A stretch of 64,000 bases of DNA from UBA993 sp964485855 (GTDB lineage Bacteria > Bacillota > Dethiobacteria > DTU022). The notes under the pieces were generated by a model that had not been told where the DNA came from, did not search any database, and was given only the letters and a program-made list of their open reading frames with translations. The stretch covers positions 30,317 through 94,316 of the forward strand of contig CAZAKI010000004.1 of NCBI GenBank assembly GCA_964485855.1, given 5' to 3'. Made by a program: the position numbers and the translations under genes. Of this stretch, positions 15,882 through 25,252 are shown one piece after another; the first letter of the stretch is position 1; each line of letters opens with the position of its first letter.

Positions 15882-17951
15882 CTAATTATTCTTTTCAGCT
15901 TCTGTCACTTCTGCATTAGGTTCTTCAGCCGGCTCAACCAGCTCTTCTGAATCAGCCGGATAATCTCCGTTCTCAAAAAGATCACCGAAAACATCACCTA
16001 AAGTAACATTACCGTTTTCCGACCCATTAAAATCAGCAGCATTTCCGGCATAGGCAATACCACCGGCTTCTTTGATGCTGAGGCTGATTCGCTTGTTTTT
16101 CGCTTTAATTTCGATTACTTTTACTTCAACTTCTTCACCCTCCTGTAAAACTTCAGAAGGATGCTTGACATGAAAATCAGCCAACTGTGATATATGAGCC
16201 AAACCTTCCACTCCGGGTTTTAATTCAACAAAGGCACCAAAATTTGCCAGTCTGGTCACTTTACCTTTAATAATTTGTCCGCTTTCCAACCCTTCAATAG
16301 CTTTAAGCCAGGGATCAGGAAGGGTTTTCCGGATGCTCAGGCTGATTCGTTCTTTTTCCGGTTGGACTTCCAGCACTTCGACCTCGACCTGTTCTCCTAC
16401 TTTTAGAGCTTCACCAGGATGCTTAATCCTTCCCCAGGCAATCTCGGATACATGAACGAGGCCGTCTATCCCGCCGATATCAACAAAAGCCCCAAAGTTA
16501 GTTAATCTTTTAACTTTACCGCTGATTACCGAGCCGGTTTCGATGGCTTTTAAAGTTTCCTCCTTCTTCTTCGCTTCTTCTTCAGCAACTATTGCCTTAC
16601 GACTCAGAATCATTTTGCCTTTTTCCCGGTCGAATTCAATTAATTTAAACTGAAGCGGTTGTTCTTTAAAAACATTGAAATCCGGAATGTAAGCTGTATC
16701 AACCAGCGAGCCAGGCATAAAGCCTTCCACCCCTGAACCGAGATCAATAACCAACCCGGCCCCGACAACCTGTTTTACTTTTCCTTCAATCATCAATGAT
16801 TCATCATGAGCTTCTTCCAGTTCACGCATCCGCTTTTCACGGGCCAACCGTTTATGTGAAACGACTACTTTCCCCTCTTGATCTTCATTCTCCAGAACGG
16901 TAACCTCGATGACGTCTTCCGGAACAAAAAGATCGGCTAAAGTTTTACCTTCAGCTAAATGCACCTCGTCACTGGGAAGAATAGCCTCGGTTTTACTGCC
17001 AATATCAACAAAAACTTCATCCGCGGTGACCCTGGCTACCTTTCCGGTAACCTGTTCTCCAACCAGTGCCACCTTCACTTCACCATCAAATTGAAACAAC
17101 TCGTCATTCTTTACTTCTGCGTTCTCATTTTCCATACTTTCCACAACCTCCTTGATCGTCCATGGGGGAGTTGAGGCACCGGCGGTAACACCAATAACCC
17201 CGTAGCTCTTAATAAAAGAATGTTTCAACTCCCTTGCACTATTTACCCGGCAAGCTGGTTTCAGCTTCCGGCATCTATCGAAAAGGGTTTTCGTATTTGC
17301 GCTTGTCTCACTGCCAACAACAATAAACGCATCAACCCTTTCAGCCATTTTTACAACTTCATCCTGCCTTAGTTTGGTCTCCGGACAAATTGTATTATAA
17401 ACCAAACCCTCATGATTTGCATCCCGAAAGATAGTTTCAGCCTGCCTGAACTGTTCGGCATTACAAGTGGTCTGGGCAATCAACGCTGCAGGCTGTTCAG
17501 TAATCATGGCCGCGAGCTGTTCGGTTGAAGATGCAACTTGCGCCCTGCCGCCGGCCCAGCCTAATAACCCTTTTACTTCCGGGTGATCCGGGTTGCCAAA
17601 GATGATTATATTATAACCATCAGCAGCTAACTGGGCAGCAGTCTGCTGAACTTTTTTAACCCTGGGACAAGTTAGATCGATTACTTTTAGATTGGGAATC
17701 TGCTTTAAGTTCTCGATTAAGCCAGGGGTTGCTCCATGGGTCCTGATTGCCAAAAAAGAGCCTTCTACGTTATCAGGATGTTCCACGGTTTTTACCGCAT
17801 GTTTTTCCAGGTAGCGCCCAACCGCTTCATTATGCACCAGAGGGCCAAGAACAGATCCACTGCCGCTAAGAGCCGCTTCTTCCAAGACAGCCTCGAGCGC
17901 CTTTTGTACCCCGGAACAAAAACCGGCATGCTTGGCATTGACTATTTTCAA
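15882..17951 (-). CDS. ispH: IspH (HMBPP reductase) fused to S1 RNA-binding domains
   Basis: 689 residues in two parts. Residues 1-280 are 4-hydroxy-3-methylbut-2-enyl diphosphate reductase, the last step of the MEP isoprenoid pathway, with cluster cysteines C12 (GFCSGV), C95 (LTCPRVKK) and C189 (TICPETK). Residues 298-367, 386-452, 471-541 and 558-627 are four S1 domains. This is a known clostridial fusion in which the S1 part resembles ribosomal protein S1. The tail is acidic. One base separates it from plsC upstream. How the two halves work together is not known. Confidence 0.95.
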   Translation of the reverse strand: MKIVNAKHAGFCSGVQKALEAVLEEAALSGSGSVLGPLVHNEAVGRYLEKHAVKTVEHPDNVEGSFLAIRTHGATPGLIENLKQIPNLKVIDLTCPRVKKVQQTAAQLAADGYNIIIFGNPDHPEVKGLLGWAGGRAQVASSTEQLAAMITEQPAALIAQTTCNAEQFRQAETIFRDANHEGLVYNTICPETKLRQDEVVKMAERVDAFIVVGSETSANTKTLFDRCRKLKPACRVNSARELKHSFIKSYGVIGVTAGASTPPWTIKEVVESMENENAEVKNDELFQFDGEVKVALVGEQVTGKVARVTADEVFVDIGSKTEAILPSDEVHLAEGKTLADLFVPEDVIEVTVLENEDQEGKVVVSHKRLAREKRMRELEEAHDESLMIEGKVKQVVGAGLVIDLGSGVEGFMPGSLVDTAYIPDFNVFKEQPLQFKLIEFDREKGKMILSRKAIVAEEEAKKKEETLKAIETGSVISGKVKRLTNFGAFVDIGGIDGLVHVSEIAWGRIKHPGEALKVGEQVEVEVLEVQPEKERISLSIRKTLPDPWLKAIEGLESGQIIKGKVTRLANFGAFVELKPGVEGLAHISQLADFHVKHPSEVLQEGEEVEVKVIEIKAKNKRISLSIKEAGGIAYAGNAADFNGSENGNVTLGDVFGDLFENGDYPADSEELVEPAEEPNAEVTEAEKNN

Positions 17952-17952
17952 T

Positions 17953-18552
17953 TTATAATTGCCCCGGTAGCATCCTGCTGATATTATTCATAATCAAATA
18001 ACTCATTTCTTCAAGTTGCTCTTTCTTTTCTGTTTTTTGTTCATAAACCAATGGAGGCAGAGTAAAAGGTTTTCCAATATAGACTTTTAGCGGTCTGAAT
18101 AAGCGGTATGGACCCTCAATTGCAACAGGCAAAATCGGAACCCCGCTGCGCACGGCAATTAAAGCCGCACCGTTAAATGCTTTGCGCAGCGCTCCACTTT
18201 TACTGCGTGTACCCTCCGGGAAAATACCAAGGACTTTTTCTTCCTTTAAAATCGTGTATGCCCTTTTAACTGCATAAAGATCCGTTTCCTGCCGGTTAAC
18301 TGGAAAAGCGCCTACCATCAAGAGTAGCTTTTTTAGAATGATATTCTCAAAAAGTTCTTTTTTAGCCATGTAATAAATATGATACTTCACAGGAATGGCC
18401 GCCCCGACTGCCATCGGATCCAGCATGCTGATGTGGTTAGCGCAGATAATAAAAGGTTTCCGGGCCGGAATATTGTCCCTGCCCCGGATCCTTAATAAGA
18501 AAAATAGTTTTAAAATAATTAGAAATACAAAACGGCCTATAATGTAAAGCAT
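17953..18552 (-). CDS. plsC: 1-acyl-sn-glycerol-3-phosphate acyltransferase
   Basis: 199 residues. Acylates lysophosphatidate to phosphatidate at the membrane. The catalytic NHISMLD (NH-x4-D) is near residue 39 and the substrate motif FPEGTRS near residue 114; the N-terminus is a membrane anchor. Lies between cmk and ispH-S1 with spacings of 20 and 1 bases, the cmk-plsC-ispH order common in Clostridia. Confidence 0.95.
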   Translation of the reverse strand: MLYIIGRFVFLIILKLFFLLRIRGRDNIPARKPFIICANHISMLDPMAVGAAIPVKYHIYYMAKKELFENIILKKLLLMVGAFPVNRQETDLYAVKRAYTILKEEKVLGIFPEGTRSKSGALRKAFNGAALIAVRSGVPILPVAIEGPYRLFRPLKVYIGKPFTLPPLVYEQKTEKKEQLEEMSYLIMNNISRMLPGQL

Positions 18553-18572
18553 CTTTCACCTTGCTTCCAAAA

Positions 18573-19235
18573 CTACTTAGCTTTTTGGGCAATTTCAACG
18601 ATCAGATTAACTACCGCTTCGATCGTCAGATCGGTTGTATCAACAACAAGAGCATCAGGCACAATAAGCAGGGGTGAATCTTTACGTTGCGAATCAATGA
18701 TATCGCGTTTTTCTATTTCAGTGGATACTTCCTGCAGAGTCATAGTTACTCCTTTTACTTTTTGCTCTCTGTATCTTCTTTTACTTCTTTCTTCCAATGA
18801 AGCGTCAAGATAGATTTTATAATTAGCATCAGGCAAAACCCGGGAAGCAATATCTCTTCCTTCCATAATAATGCCATCGGTTTCGGCAGCAATTGACTGT
18901 TGCAGGGCAACAAGGCGTTTCCTGACTATTGATATGGCAGAAACCGGTGAAACCAATTCATTTACGGCAGGCATACGGATTGCTTCGGTTACATCTTCGC
19001 CGTTTAAGTAAACCTCTTTCCCGGAACCTAGAGTAATATCGGTATTGGCTAGCATTTCCTGCAGGGCATCAAGATCGTCAAGATCGATATTTTTACGAAT
19101 CACTTGCAAGGTAACTGCTCTGTACATCGCTCCAGTATCAAGATACTTAATGTTCAATCGCTTTGCCACTTCTCGGGCAACAGTGCTTTTTCCTGATCCG
19201 GCCGGACCGTCAATAGCTATTTTCAGTTTATCCAT
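18573..19235 (-). CDS. cmk: Cytidylate kinase
   Basis: 220 residues from the ATG at 19235. A GTG six codons earlier (19253) has no better ribosome site. Phosphorylates CMP and dCMP with ATP. Walker A IDGPAGSGKST, the YLDTGAMYRA segment and the EGRDIASRVLPDA motif are present. Start of the cmk-plsC-ispH run. A 129-base stretch to rluB shows no clear terminator. Confidence 0.96.
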   Translation of the reverse strand: MDKLKIAIDGPAGSGKSTVAREVAKRLNIKYLDTGAMYRAVTLQVIRKNIDLDDLDALQEMLANTDITLGSGKEVYLNGEDVTEAIRMPAVNELVSPVSAISIVRKRLVALQQSIAAETDGIIMEGRDIASRVLPDANYKIYLDASLEERSKRRYREQKVKGVTMTLQEVSTEIEKRDIIDSQRKDSPLLIVPDALVVDTTDLTIEAVVNLIVEIAQKAK

Positions 19236-19364
19236 TTTATCAGCATCTTTCACGTGATTGAGGGTTGCCTTGGAGCGTTCCTATTCTCTCATTATTAACA
19301 GTAATTTGCAAGCTTTCGCCCCTACCGTTCTGCTTTTAACAAAACAGAAATACCATATCGCTGA

Positions 19365-20093
19365 TTAAGATTCGATTTGCACCATTTTTTTCAGATAAGA
19401 AATCTCTTCTGCGCTTAAGCGGCGGTACTTTCCTTCATCCAGTTCTCCCATATTTAGACCGGCAAAACTTACTCTGGTCAATTGTTTAACCGGATGACCG
19501 ATTGCCGCGAGCATCAATTTAACCTGTCTCTTGCGGCCCTCAGTCAGAGTAATTTCAATCAGGGCCAGGTTCATCTCACGGTTAGCCTTGATCAGAGTTA
19601 AGGCGGCAGGTGCAGTCTTCGTTCCTGCAATCATCATGCCGCGTCTTAAGTGTTCCAGTTTTTCAGTTCCGGGTATACCGTAAACCAAAGCCTGGTATCT
19701 TTTTTCTACCTGGTACTTGGGATGAGTTAGCCTATATGCAAGTTCACCGTCATTAGTCAATAATAACATGCCGCTGGTATCGGCATCGAGACGGCCCACC
19801 GGGTATAAACGGAAATCCTGAAGATCGGCGATCAAATCAAGGACTGTTGGTCGATTATGGGTATCCTGAACCGTAGAAAGATAACCGGGCGGTTTATTTA
19901 GTAGATAATAAATCTTAGTTTCTTGCGGGGAGACTTCAATCCCATCAACAGTTACAATATCGTTTACGCTGACGGCAGTTTGCGGGAGCATCGCTACTCG
20001 GCCGTTTAACTTAACCCGACCCTGTTTGATCAGCTCTTCTGACTTTCGGCGCGACGCAACTCCTGACAGGGCTAAATACTTAGCAAGCCGCAT
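19365..20093 (-). CDS. rluB: 23S rRNA pseudouridine synthase, RluB family
   Basis: 242 residues from the ATG at 20093, which gives the normal MRLAKYLALSG start. An earlier in-frame ATG lies inside scpB. N-terminal S4 RNA-binding domain (1-60), then the RsuA-type catalytic domain with the aspartate in GRLDADTSGMLLLTNDG. Converts a uridine of large-subunit rRNA to pseudouridine. Follows scpB by four bases; scpA-scpB-rluB is a conserved order. Confidence 0.92.
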   Translation of the reverse strand: MRLAKYLALSGVASRRKSEELIKQGRVKLNGRVAMLPQTAVSVNDIVTVDGIEVSPQETKIYYLLNKPPGYLSTVQDTHNRPTVLDLIADLQDFRLYPVGRLDADTSGMLLLTNDGELAYRLTHPKYQVEKRYQALVYGIPGTEKLEHLRRGMMIAGTKTAPAALTLIKANREMNLALIEITLTEGRKRQVKLMLAAIGHPVKQLTRVSFAGLNMGELDEGKYRRLSAEEISYLKKMVQIES

Positions 20094-20097
20094 TCCA

Positions 20098-20655
20098 TCA
20101 GTTTCCATTTTCTGATGTAGTCTCATGCTCATTTTCAGCTTCAGCGTCTGCTTGCAATGACGGCAATTCAGCTAAATCTTTTAAACCAAAGTACTTCAAA
20201 AAATCGGGGGTTGTACTATATAGCAGCGGACGACCCGGACCTTCCTTCCGCCCGCTAATTCTAATTAATTTACGCTTCACCAGGTTTTCTAAAACATGCT
20301 CGCTGCGCACCCCACGAATCGATTCAATTTCAATCCTGGTCACCGGCTGTTTATAGGCTATAATTGCCAACGCCTCCAGGGCGGCAGTTGAAAGATTACT
20401 AGAAACATCTTCGCTGAATGCTTTCTCCAGGTAAGGTGCAAGTTCCGGTACTGTTCCCATCTGGAAACCGGCTGCAGTTTCAATCACCTGGATTCCCCGG
20501 GCTGTTTTTTTGAGATCTTCAGCCAGCTCAAGAAATAGCTTACTAATTTCTTCCGGTGATACCGCTAGGATATTCGCAATTTTACCAGCTTTAACCGGCT
20601 CTTCACTTAAAAAAAGAATCGCTTCAAGGATTTTCTTCTGTTCAGTCTTATGCAT
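20098..20655 (-). CDS. scpB: Segregation and condensation protein B
   Basis: 185 residues. Two winged-helix domains typical of ScpB, including TAALEALAIIAYKQPVTR and GRKEGPGRPLLY. It binds ScpA and completes the SMC condensin complex for chromosome segregation. It starts inside the 3' end of scpA (8-base overlap), showing translational coupling. Confidence 0.96.
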   Translation of the reverse strand: MHKTEQKKILEAILFLSEEPVKAGKIANILAVSPEEISKLFLELAEDLKKTARGIQVIETAAGFQMGTVPELAPYLEKAFSEDVSSNLSTAALEALAIIAYKQPVTRIEIESIRGVRSEHVLENLVKRKLIRISGRKEGPGRPLLYSTTPDFLKYFGLKDLAELPSLQADAEAENEHETTSENGN

Positions 20656-21430
20656 GTACGGAATCCTCTAAACCCTTCATTTCATTCAAGCTGGCAAAGA
20701 TGGGACCAAAAAGGCTTTCCTGTAACAAAGTTATTCTCTTCTGCCTGGCCATTTCAAGCAGGGCAATAAAGGTAATAATAATCGGCCAGAGTCCACAACC
20801 GCTAACAAACTTATCCATCGGAAGCGGTCTATTAAATTTAACCAGGATGTTTTCAATATCATTCATCTTGTCTGCGATGATAAAATCTTCTACCGCATTA
20901 AAAAGGGGTGCGTACTGTTCAGAATTTGTAGCTTCAGCAAAGCGGTTCATAATATCACTAAGGTGGTTGGCACCTTCCCAAATTGTATAAACTGAGTCCT
21001 GCTGGGTAAAGACCATGACTTTCTGGCCGCCGGTTGAGCGAAGATAAATTTTCTGCTGCTCTTCTTCATAGCGTTGCAGTTGTTGAGCGATCTCTTTATA
21101 AAAACGATATTCCTCAAGGCGCAGAAATAGTTCTTCCGCGGAATGGATCTCAAATAGTTCATCTTCCTCATCGATTTCTTCTGTCTTGGCCGGTCTTGGC
21201 AGCAGCAGCTTTGATTTAAGGCGCAGCAAGGTTGCTGCCATAACCAAAAACTCACTGGCAATATCAAGGTTCAGCTCTTTCATCGAATGGAGATAATCTA
21301 AATACTGGTCGGTTATTTCTGCTATTGAAATTGACCAGATATCAACTTCAGCTCTCTTGATCAAGTGAAACAAAAGGTCAAATGGACCTTCAAAAACAGG
21401 AAGCTTAATCTTATATTCTACCTGCAGCAA
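20648..21430 (-). CDS. scpA: Segregation and condensation protein A
   Basis: 260 residues; TTG start at 21430 with GGGAG upstream. The kleisin N-terminus FEGPFDLLFHLIKR and the segment VMAATLLRLKSKLLLP are diagnostic. Bridges the SMC heads. Overlaps scpB by 8 bases. Confidence 0.96.
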   Translation of the reverse strand: MLQVEYKIKLPVFEGPFDLLFHLIKRAEVDIWSISIAEITDQYLDYLHSMKELNLDIASEFLVMAATLLRLKSKLLLPRPAKTEEIDEEDELFEIHSAEELFLRLEEYRFYKEIAQQLQRYEEEQQKIYLRSTGGQKVMVFTQQDSVYTIWEGANHLSDIMNRFAEATNSEQYAPLFNAVEDFIIADKMNDIENILVKFNRPLPMDKFVSGCGLWPIIITFIALLEMARQKRITLLQESLFGPIFASLNEMKGLEDSVHA

Positions 21431-21460
21431 ACTAGTCTCACTCCCGCCAAACGGATCAGG

Positions 21461-22447
21461 CTACTTTAAACCGATAGCCTCCATAACGCACTTAAGCCTT
21501 TTTTTTGCCTGGAGATCGGCTTTTTCAGCACCGCGTTGTAATAAATCGTCTAGATCACTTGGTGTAGCGATAAGCTCTAAATATCGATCTCTAAGCGGTT
21601 TTAAATGATCGATAACCACTTCGGCCAATTCTTCTTTTAAATCCTTGTAGCTCTTCCCTGAAAAGTGATGTTCGATATCCTGTGGTTTCTTTGCTGTTAA
21701 GAGCTGGTACATGGTCAACAGGTTATTAATACCCGGCCTGCTATCATCAAAACAGATTTCACGCAGGGAGTCTGTGGTTGCCCTTTTGATCTTATTGCGG
21801 ATCTCATCAGGGCTGTCCAACAGAAATATTGAATCATCTTTTCTTTCCTCACTCTTACTCATTTTTTTCTCCGGGTTGATCAATCCCATAACTCGTCCGC
21901 CAACAGGAGGGATCAAGGCCTCGGGCAGAATAAAGGTCTCGCCATAGCGGTGGTTAAAACGCTGGGCAATATCACGGCAGAGTTCAACATGCTGTTTTTG
22001 ATCTTCACCGACCGGCACCAGGTGGGCATCATAGAGTAAAATATCCGCTGCCTGCAAAACGGGATAATCAAAAAGGCCTACGCTGACTTCGTCTTTTTGT
22101 TTTTCAGATTTTTCTTTAAACTGAGTCATCCGATGAAGCCAACCCATAGGGGTAATGCAGTTTAATAACCAGGCCAGTTCGGAATGAGCCCGGACATGAG
22201 ACTGGATAAAAATCACCGAATGCTCTTCATCCAGGCCGGAAGCAATCAGCAGACCGGCTACCTCGCGGATATTGGCTCTTAGCTCTACCGGATCCTGGGG
22301 AACGGTTATGGTATGCAGGTCAACTACACAAAAATAATTATCATAAAGATCCTGCATTGCTTTCCAGTTACGAATCGCACCTAAATAATTGCCCAAATGA
22401 AGATGTCCCGATGCCTGGATTCCTGAAAATACTGTTTTTTTTGTCAA
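21461..22447 (-). CDS. trpS: Tryptophanyl-tRNA synthetase
   Basis: 328 residues, class I synthetase. The signature motifs appear as HLGN (residues 16-19) and KMSKS (about 195). Charges tRNA-Trp. No T-box leader is visible: only 53 bases separate it from the M50 gene upstream, so it is probably read through from there. Confidence 0.97.
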   Translation of the reverse strand: MTKKTVFSGIQASGHLHLGNYLGAIRNWKAMQDLYDNYFCVVDLHTITVPQDPVELRANIREVAGLLIASGLDEEHSVIFIQSHVRAHSELAWLLNCITPMGWLHRMTQFKEKSEKQKDEVSVGLFDYPVLQAADILLYDAHLVPVGEDQKQHVELCRDIAQRFNHRYGETFILPEALIPPVGGRVMGLINPEKKMSKSEERKDDSIFLLDSPDEIRNKIKRATTDSLREICFDDSRPGINNLLTMYQLLTAKKPQDIEHHFSGKSYKDLKEELAEVVIDHLKPLRDRYLELIATPSDLDDLLQRGAEKADLQAKKRLKCVMEAIGLK

Positions 22448-22500
22448 AACGGCTGATCCTCCTTCTACTGCGTATTAGCCATTAACGATCTATTTTTAGG

Positions 22501-23130
22501 CTAGAGTCCGGGAATAAATCCGATGATGGTCGAAAATAGATTTACTACCAAATTGTAAAGCGGATAGATAATCAGACCCAGAACCCTTGTAATAATCAGT
22601 CCCAGTAAAATCAGTGGGGCATACTGTTCAAGTTGACGGTATAAACCAAGGTAGGAATTAGGAAGTACAGACATCAGTATTTTTGAACCGTCAAGTGGCG
22701 GAATTGGAATCAGGTTAAAAATTGCAAGCAAAATATTCAGCTGCATCATAACAAGCATAAATTGGAATATCAGTCCTCCGGTTAAACCGGATTGATAAAA
22801 TAGGGTAATAATCAATAAACTAATGAAGCCGAGGACAAAATTGACCAGCGGTCCGGCAAAGGATACCCAGCGTAAACCCCGGCGATATTGATTAAAATTA
22901 TTCGGGTTAATCGGTACCGGTTTAGCCCAGCCAAAACCGACCAGAAGGATCATTATCGTCCCGATCGGATCGAGATGGTTAAGTGGATTAAGATTCATCC
23001 TACCCTGCATTTTTGCAGTCGCATCACCAAAATAGTAGGCCATGCGGGCATGGGCAAATTCATGAACGGTAATGGCAATCAGTAATGCAGGAATACGCAG
23101 TGCTATAACAACAGGATCTAATCCGAGCAT
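22501..23130 (-). CDS. M50-family site-2-type membrane protease
   Basis: 209 residues with about five membrane segments. Zinc site HEFAH near residue 23 and the second motif NLIPIPPLDGSK near residue 138. Resembles YwhC-type rhomboid-sized M50 peptidases of Firmicutes. Substrate unknown. First gene of the run into trpS and scpAB, under a strong promoter. Confidence 0.92.
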   Translation of the reverse strand: MLGLDPVVIALRIPALLIAITVHEFAHARMAYYFGDATAKMQGRMNLNPLNHLDPIGTIMILLVGFGWAKPVPINPNNFNQYRRGLRWVSFAGPLVNFVLGFISLLIITLFYQSGLTGGLIFQFMLVMMQLNILLAIFNLIPIPPLDGSKILMSVLPNSYLGLYRQLEQYAPLILLGLIITRVLGLIIYPLYNLVVNLFSTIIGFIPGL

Positions 23131-23217
23131 CCGTTGTAACCTCCTTCATCCCAATTCTTCAGCTTTGCCAAGTGAAAAATTGTTTTCCTAAAGTATTGAC
23201 TCATTTTTAACCTTTTA

Positions 23218-23246
23218 ATTATAGCAAACCTCCCAACAGATTCCAA
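23218..23246 (-). promoter_or_regulatory. Sigma-A promoter of the M50 protease-trpS-scpAB run
   Basis: Minus strand: TTGGAA (23246-23241), 17-base spacer, TATAAT (23223-23218), about 88 bases before the start codon. Confidence 0.7.
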
Positions 23247-23285
23247 ACCAGTCATGAGAAAAACTATTACTTCAAAATTCGATTA

Positions 23286-24038
23286 CTATTCTTCCTTCCG
23301 GATATTCAAACCAAGCAGTCGCAGCCTATGCCATATTTGATCAGCACAGGGTTCCTGATCAATTAACATCAACTCTTTTAACAAGCGTTTGCGATCAACC
23401 AGGCTGAGCAGTTGTTCTGCGATTGCTGTTTTAAGCAAGCCAGCAGTGTTTTGTTCCAAATTAAAATTACAACGCTGCTCAAAGCGTATTGCCCTGATTA
23501 TCCTCAGCGGATCATCTTCAAAACTGGCCTTATGTATTATTCTGATTAACTGATGGTTAATATCTTCCAAACCGTGATGATAATCAATAATCAGCCCGGT
23601 TTGACCGGGCATCAGGGAACAGGCCAGGGCATTGACCGTAAAGTCACGCCTGCTTAGATCATCCTTTAGATCGGAAGGTTTGATAATGGGTTGAGTTGCC
23701 GGAGCCTTATAGCATTCTTTGCGGGCAGTAATCAAATCCAATTTAGTTTTATTCCCGAGCTGCAGAGATGCTGTAGCATATTTTTTATAGACTGTTAGCT
23801 TTCCGGAAAGTTTTTTGTGGAGCAGTTCAGCTATCGAAAGCGCATTACCAACGACAACCAAGTCGAAATCATTTTCAGGTGGATGTTCAATTAATAAGTC
23901 CCGGATTACTCCTCCAACCAGGTATACTTCCATTCCTACGGACGCAGCAAGCGTCCCTGCCAAATCAAGTATATTCAGGCAATCTGCCGGCATTTTTTCT
24001 TTAATTAACCCGGCAATATTAGTAACTTGCCGGCCCAT
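23286..24038 (-). CDS. CCA/poly(A) nucleotidyltransferase-type head domain protein
   Basis: 250 residues. Class II nucleotidyltransferase head: LVGGVIRDLL and the metal-binding DFDLVV, followed by RRDFTVNAL and EDDPLRIIRAIRF. It ends soon after the neck domain, whereas full CCA-adding enzymes have about 400 or more residues and often an HD domain. It may be a compact CCA-, CC- or A-adding enzyme, or an RNA-tailing enzyme. Starts within the deoB stop (TGATG). The tRNA in this window encodes CCA, so the enzyme may mainly repair ends. Confidence 0.8.
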   Translation of the reverse strand: MGRQVTNIAGLIKEKMPADCLNILDLAGTLAASVGMEVYLVGGVIRDLLIEHPPENDFDLVVVGNALSIAELLHKKLSGKLTVYKKYATASLQLGNKTKLDLITARKECYKAPATQPIIKPSDLKDDLSRRDFTVNALACSLMPGQTGLIIDYHHGLEDINHQLIRIIHKASFEDDPLRIIRAIRFEQRCNFNLEQNTAGLLKTAIAEQLLSLVDRKRLLKELMLIDQEPCADQIWHRLRLLGLNIRKEE

Positions 24039-25252
24039 CAGGTTTTTGAAAACCAGTTGAACGGTTTACCCTCGCCCGAGCGCTCTATTTTCAACCAGGC
24101 GGCAGCAGTTGCCGCCAAGTCGGCATAACTTTTTCTTAAACCTAAGTTTGGTTCAAACTCTTTACTGGCCAAAGCTGGACTCCAGGTAATGATCGGTACA
24201 AATTCCCTGGTATGATCCGTGGTCGGGAAAGTGGGGTCGCAACCATGATCGGCCGTAATTAATAAAAGATCTTCGTTCTTTAGTTTTTTGAGGATGCTAC
24301 CAAGATTAAGATCAAATTCTTCAAGTGCTCTCGCAAATCCGGCACTATCATTCCGGTGCCCGTAAACAGTATCAAAATCACCATAGGTTGCCCACAAAAG
24401 CCCAGTGGGGCAATGATCGATCAGTAATTCAAGATCTGCATTGATTAACTGATTATTGCCACCAGGACGCTTTTCAGTAATCCCGCGATGGGTAAAGATA
24501 TCTGCAACCTTACCGACAACAGCCACAGGATAACCAGCTGCTTTCGCTTGATCAAGCAGGGTTTCACCAGGGGGCTCAAGCGAATAATCATGTCTTCCCG
24601 CTGTTCGCTGGTAAGCGCCGTCATCGCCAATAAAAGGCCTGGCTATCACCCTACCAACAGCATAACTTCCGGTTAGGATAGCGCGCGCTTTTTCGCACCA
24701 CTGGTAGAGCATTTCCCTGGAAACAACCTTCTCATGGGCCGCAATCTGAAAAACTGAATCAGCAGAAGTATAAACAATCGGAAACCCTGTTTTTAGATGT
24801 TCAGCGCCGAGTTCCTTAATAATCTCAGTGCCAGAGGCCGCAACATTACCCAGCGTTCGTCGCCCGATTGCTTTTTCAAACTGATCGATTACTGCTGACG
24901 GGAAACCCTGTGGAAACAGGGGGAAGGGGTGCTCAAGAACCAAACCAGCTAATTCCCAATGCCCACTGGTAGTATCCTTCCCGGGTGACAAAGGTTGCAT
25001 TCGACCATAGGCACTACCGTCGATTAACTTAATACGATCAGCTTCTTTCAGCTTGAGCACCGCAGCCAAACCAAGACTGAAGAGATTTTGCAGTTTAAGC
25101 GGTTGATGTTTCTCGATGACATGTTTCAGGGTGTTAGCACCCTGATCTCCATATACATCGGCATCAGGAAGTGCGCCAACACCGGCGCCATCCAAAACAA
25201 TTACAATAACTCGTTTTAAAGGAACATCAGGCTCGGGGGTGAGTTTTGTCAT
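24038..25252 (-). CDS. deoB: Phosphopentomutase
   Basis: 404 residues from the ATG at 25252 preceded by GGGAG; the longer in-frame start at 25354 lies deep in xerD. Interconverts (deoxy)ribose 1- and 5-phosphate in nucleoside salvage. Alkaline-phosphatase-fold metal motifs: VLDGAGVGALPDA at the N-terminus, SPGKDTTSGHWE, and TADHGCDPTFPTTDHTRE near the C-terminus. Overlaps xerD by 26 bases. Confidence 0.95.
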   Translation of the reverse strand: MTKLTPEPDVPLKRVIVIVLDGAGVGALPDADVYGDQGANTLKHVIEKHQPLKLQNLFSLGLAAVLKLKEADRIKLIDGSAYGRMQPLSPGKDTTSGHWELAGLVLEHPFPLFPQGFPSAVIDQFEKAIGRRTLGNVAASGTEIIKELGAEHLKTGFPIVYTSADSVFQIAAHEKVVSREMLYQWCEKARAILTGSYAVGRVIARPFIGDDGAYQRTAGRHDYSLEPPGETLLDQAKAAGYPVAVVGKVADIFTHRGITEKRPGGNNQLINADLELLIDHCPTGLLWATYGDFDTVYGHRNDSAGFARALEEFDLNLGSILKKLKNEDLLLITADHGCDPTFPTTDHTREFVPIITWSPALASKEFEPNLGLRKSYADLAATAAAWLKIERSGEGKPFNWFSKT

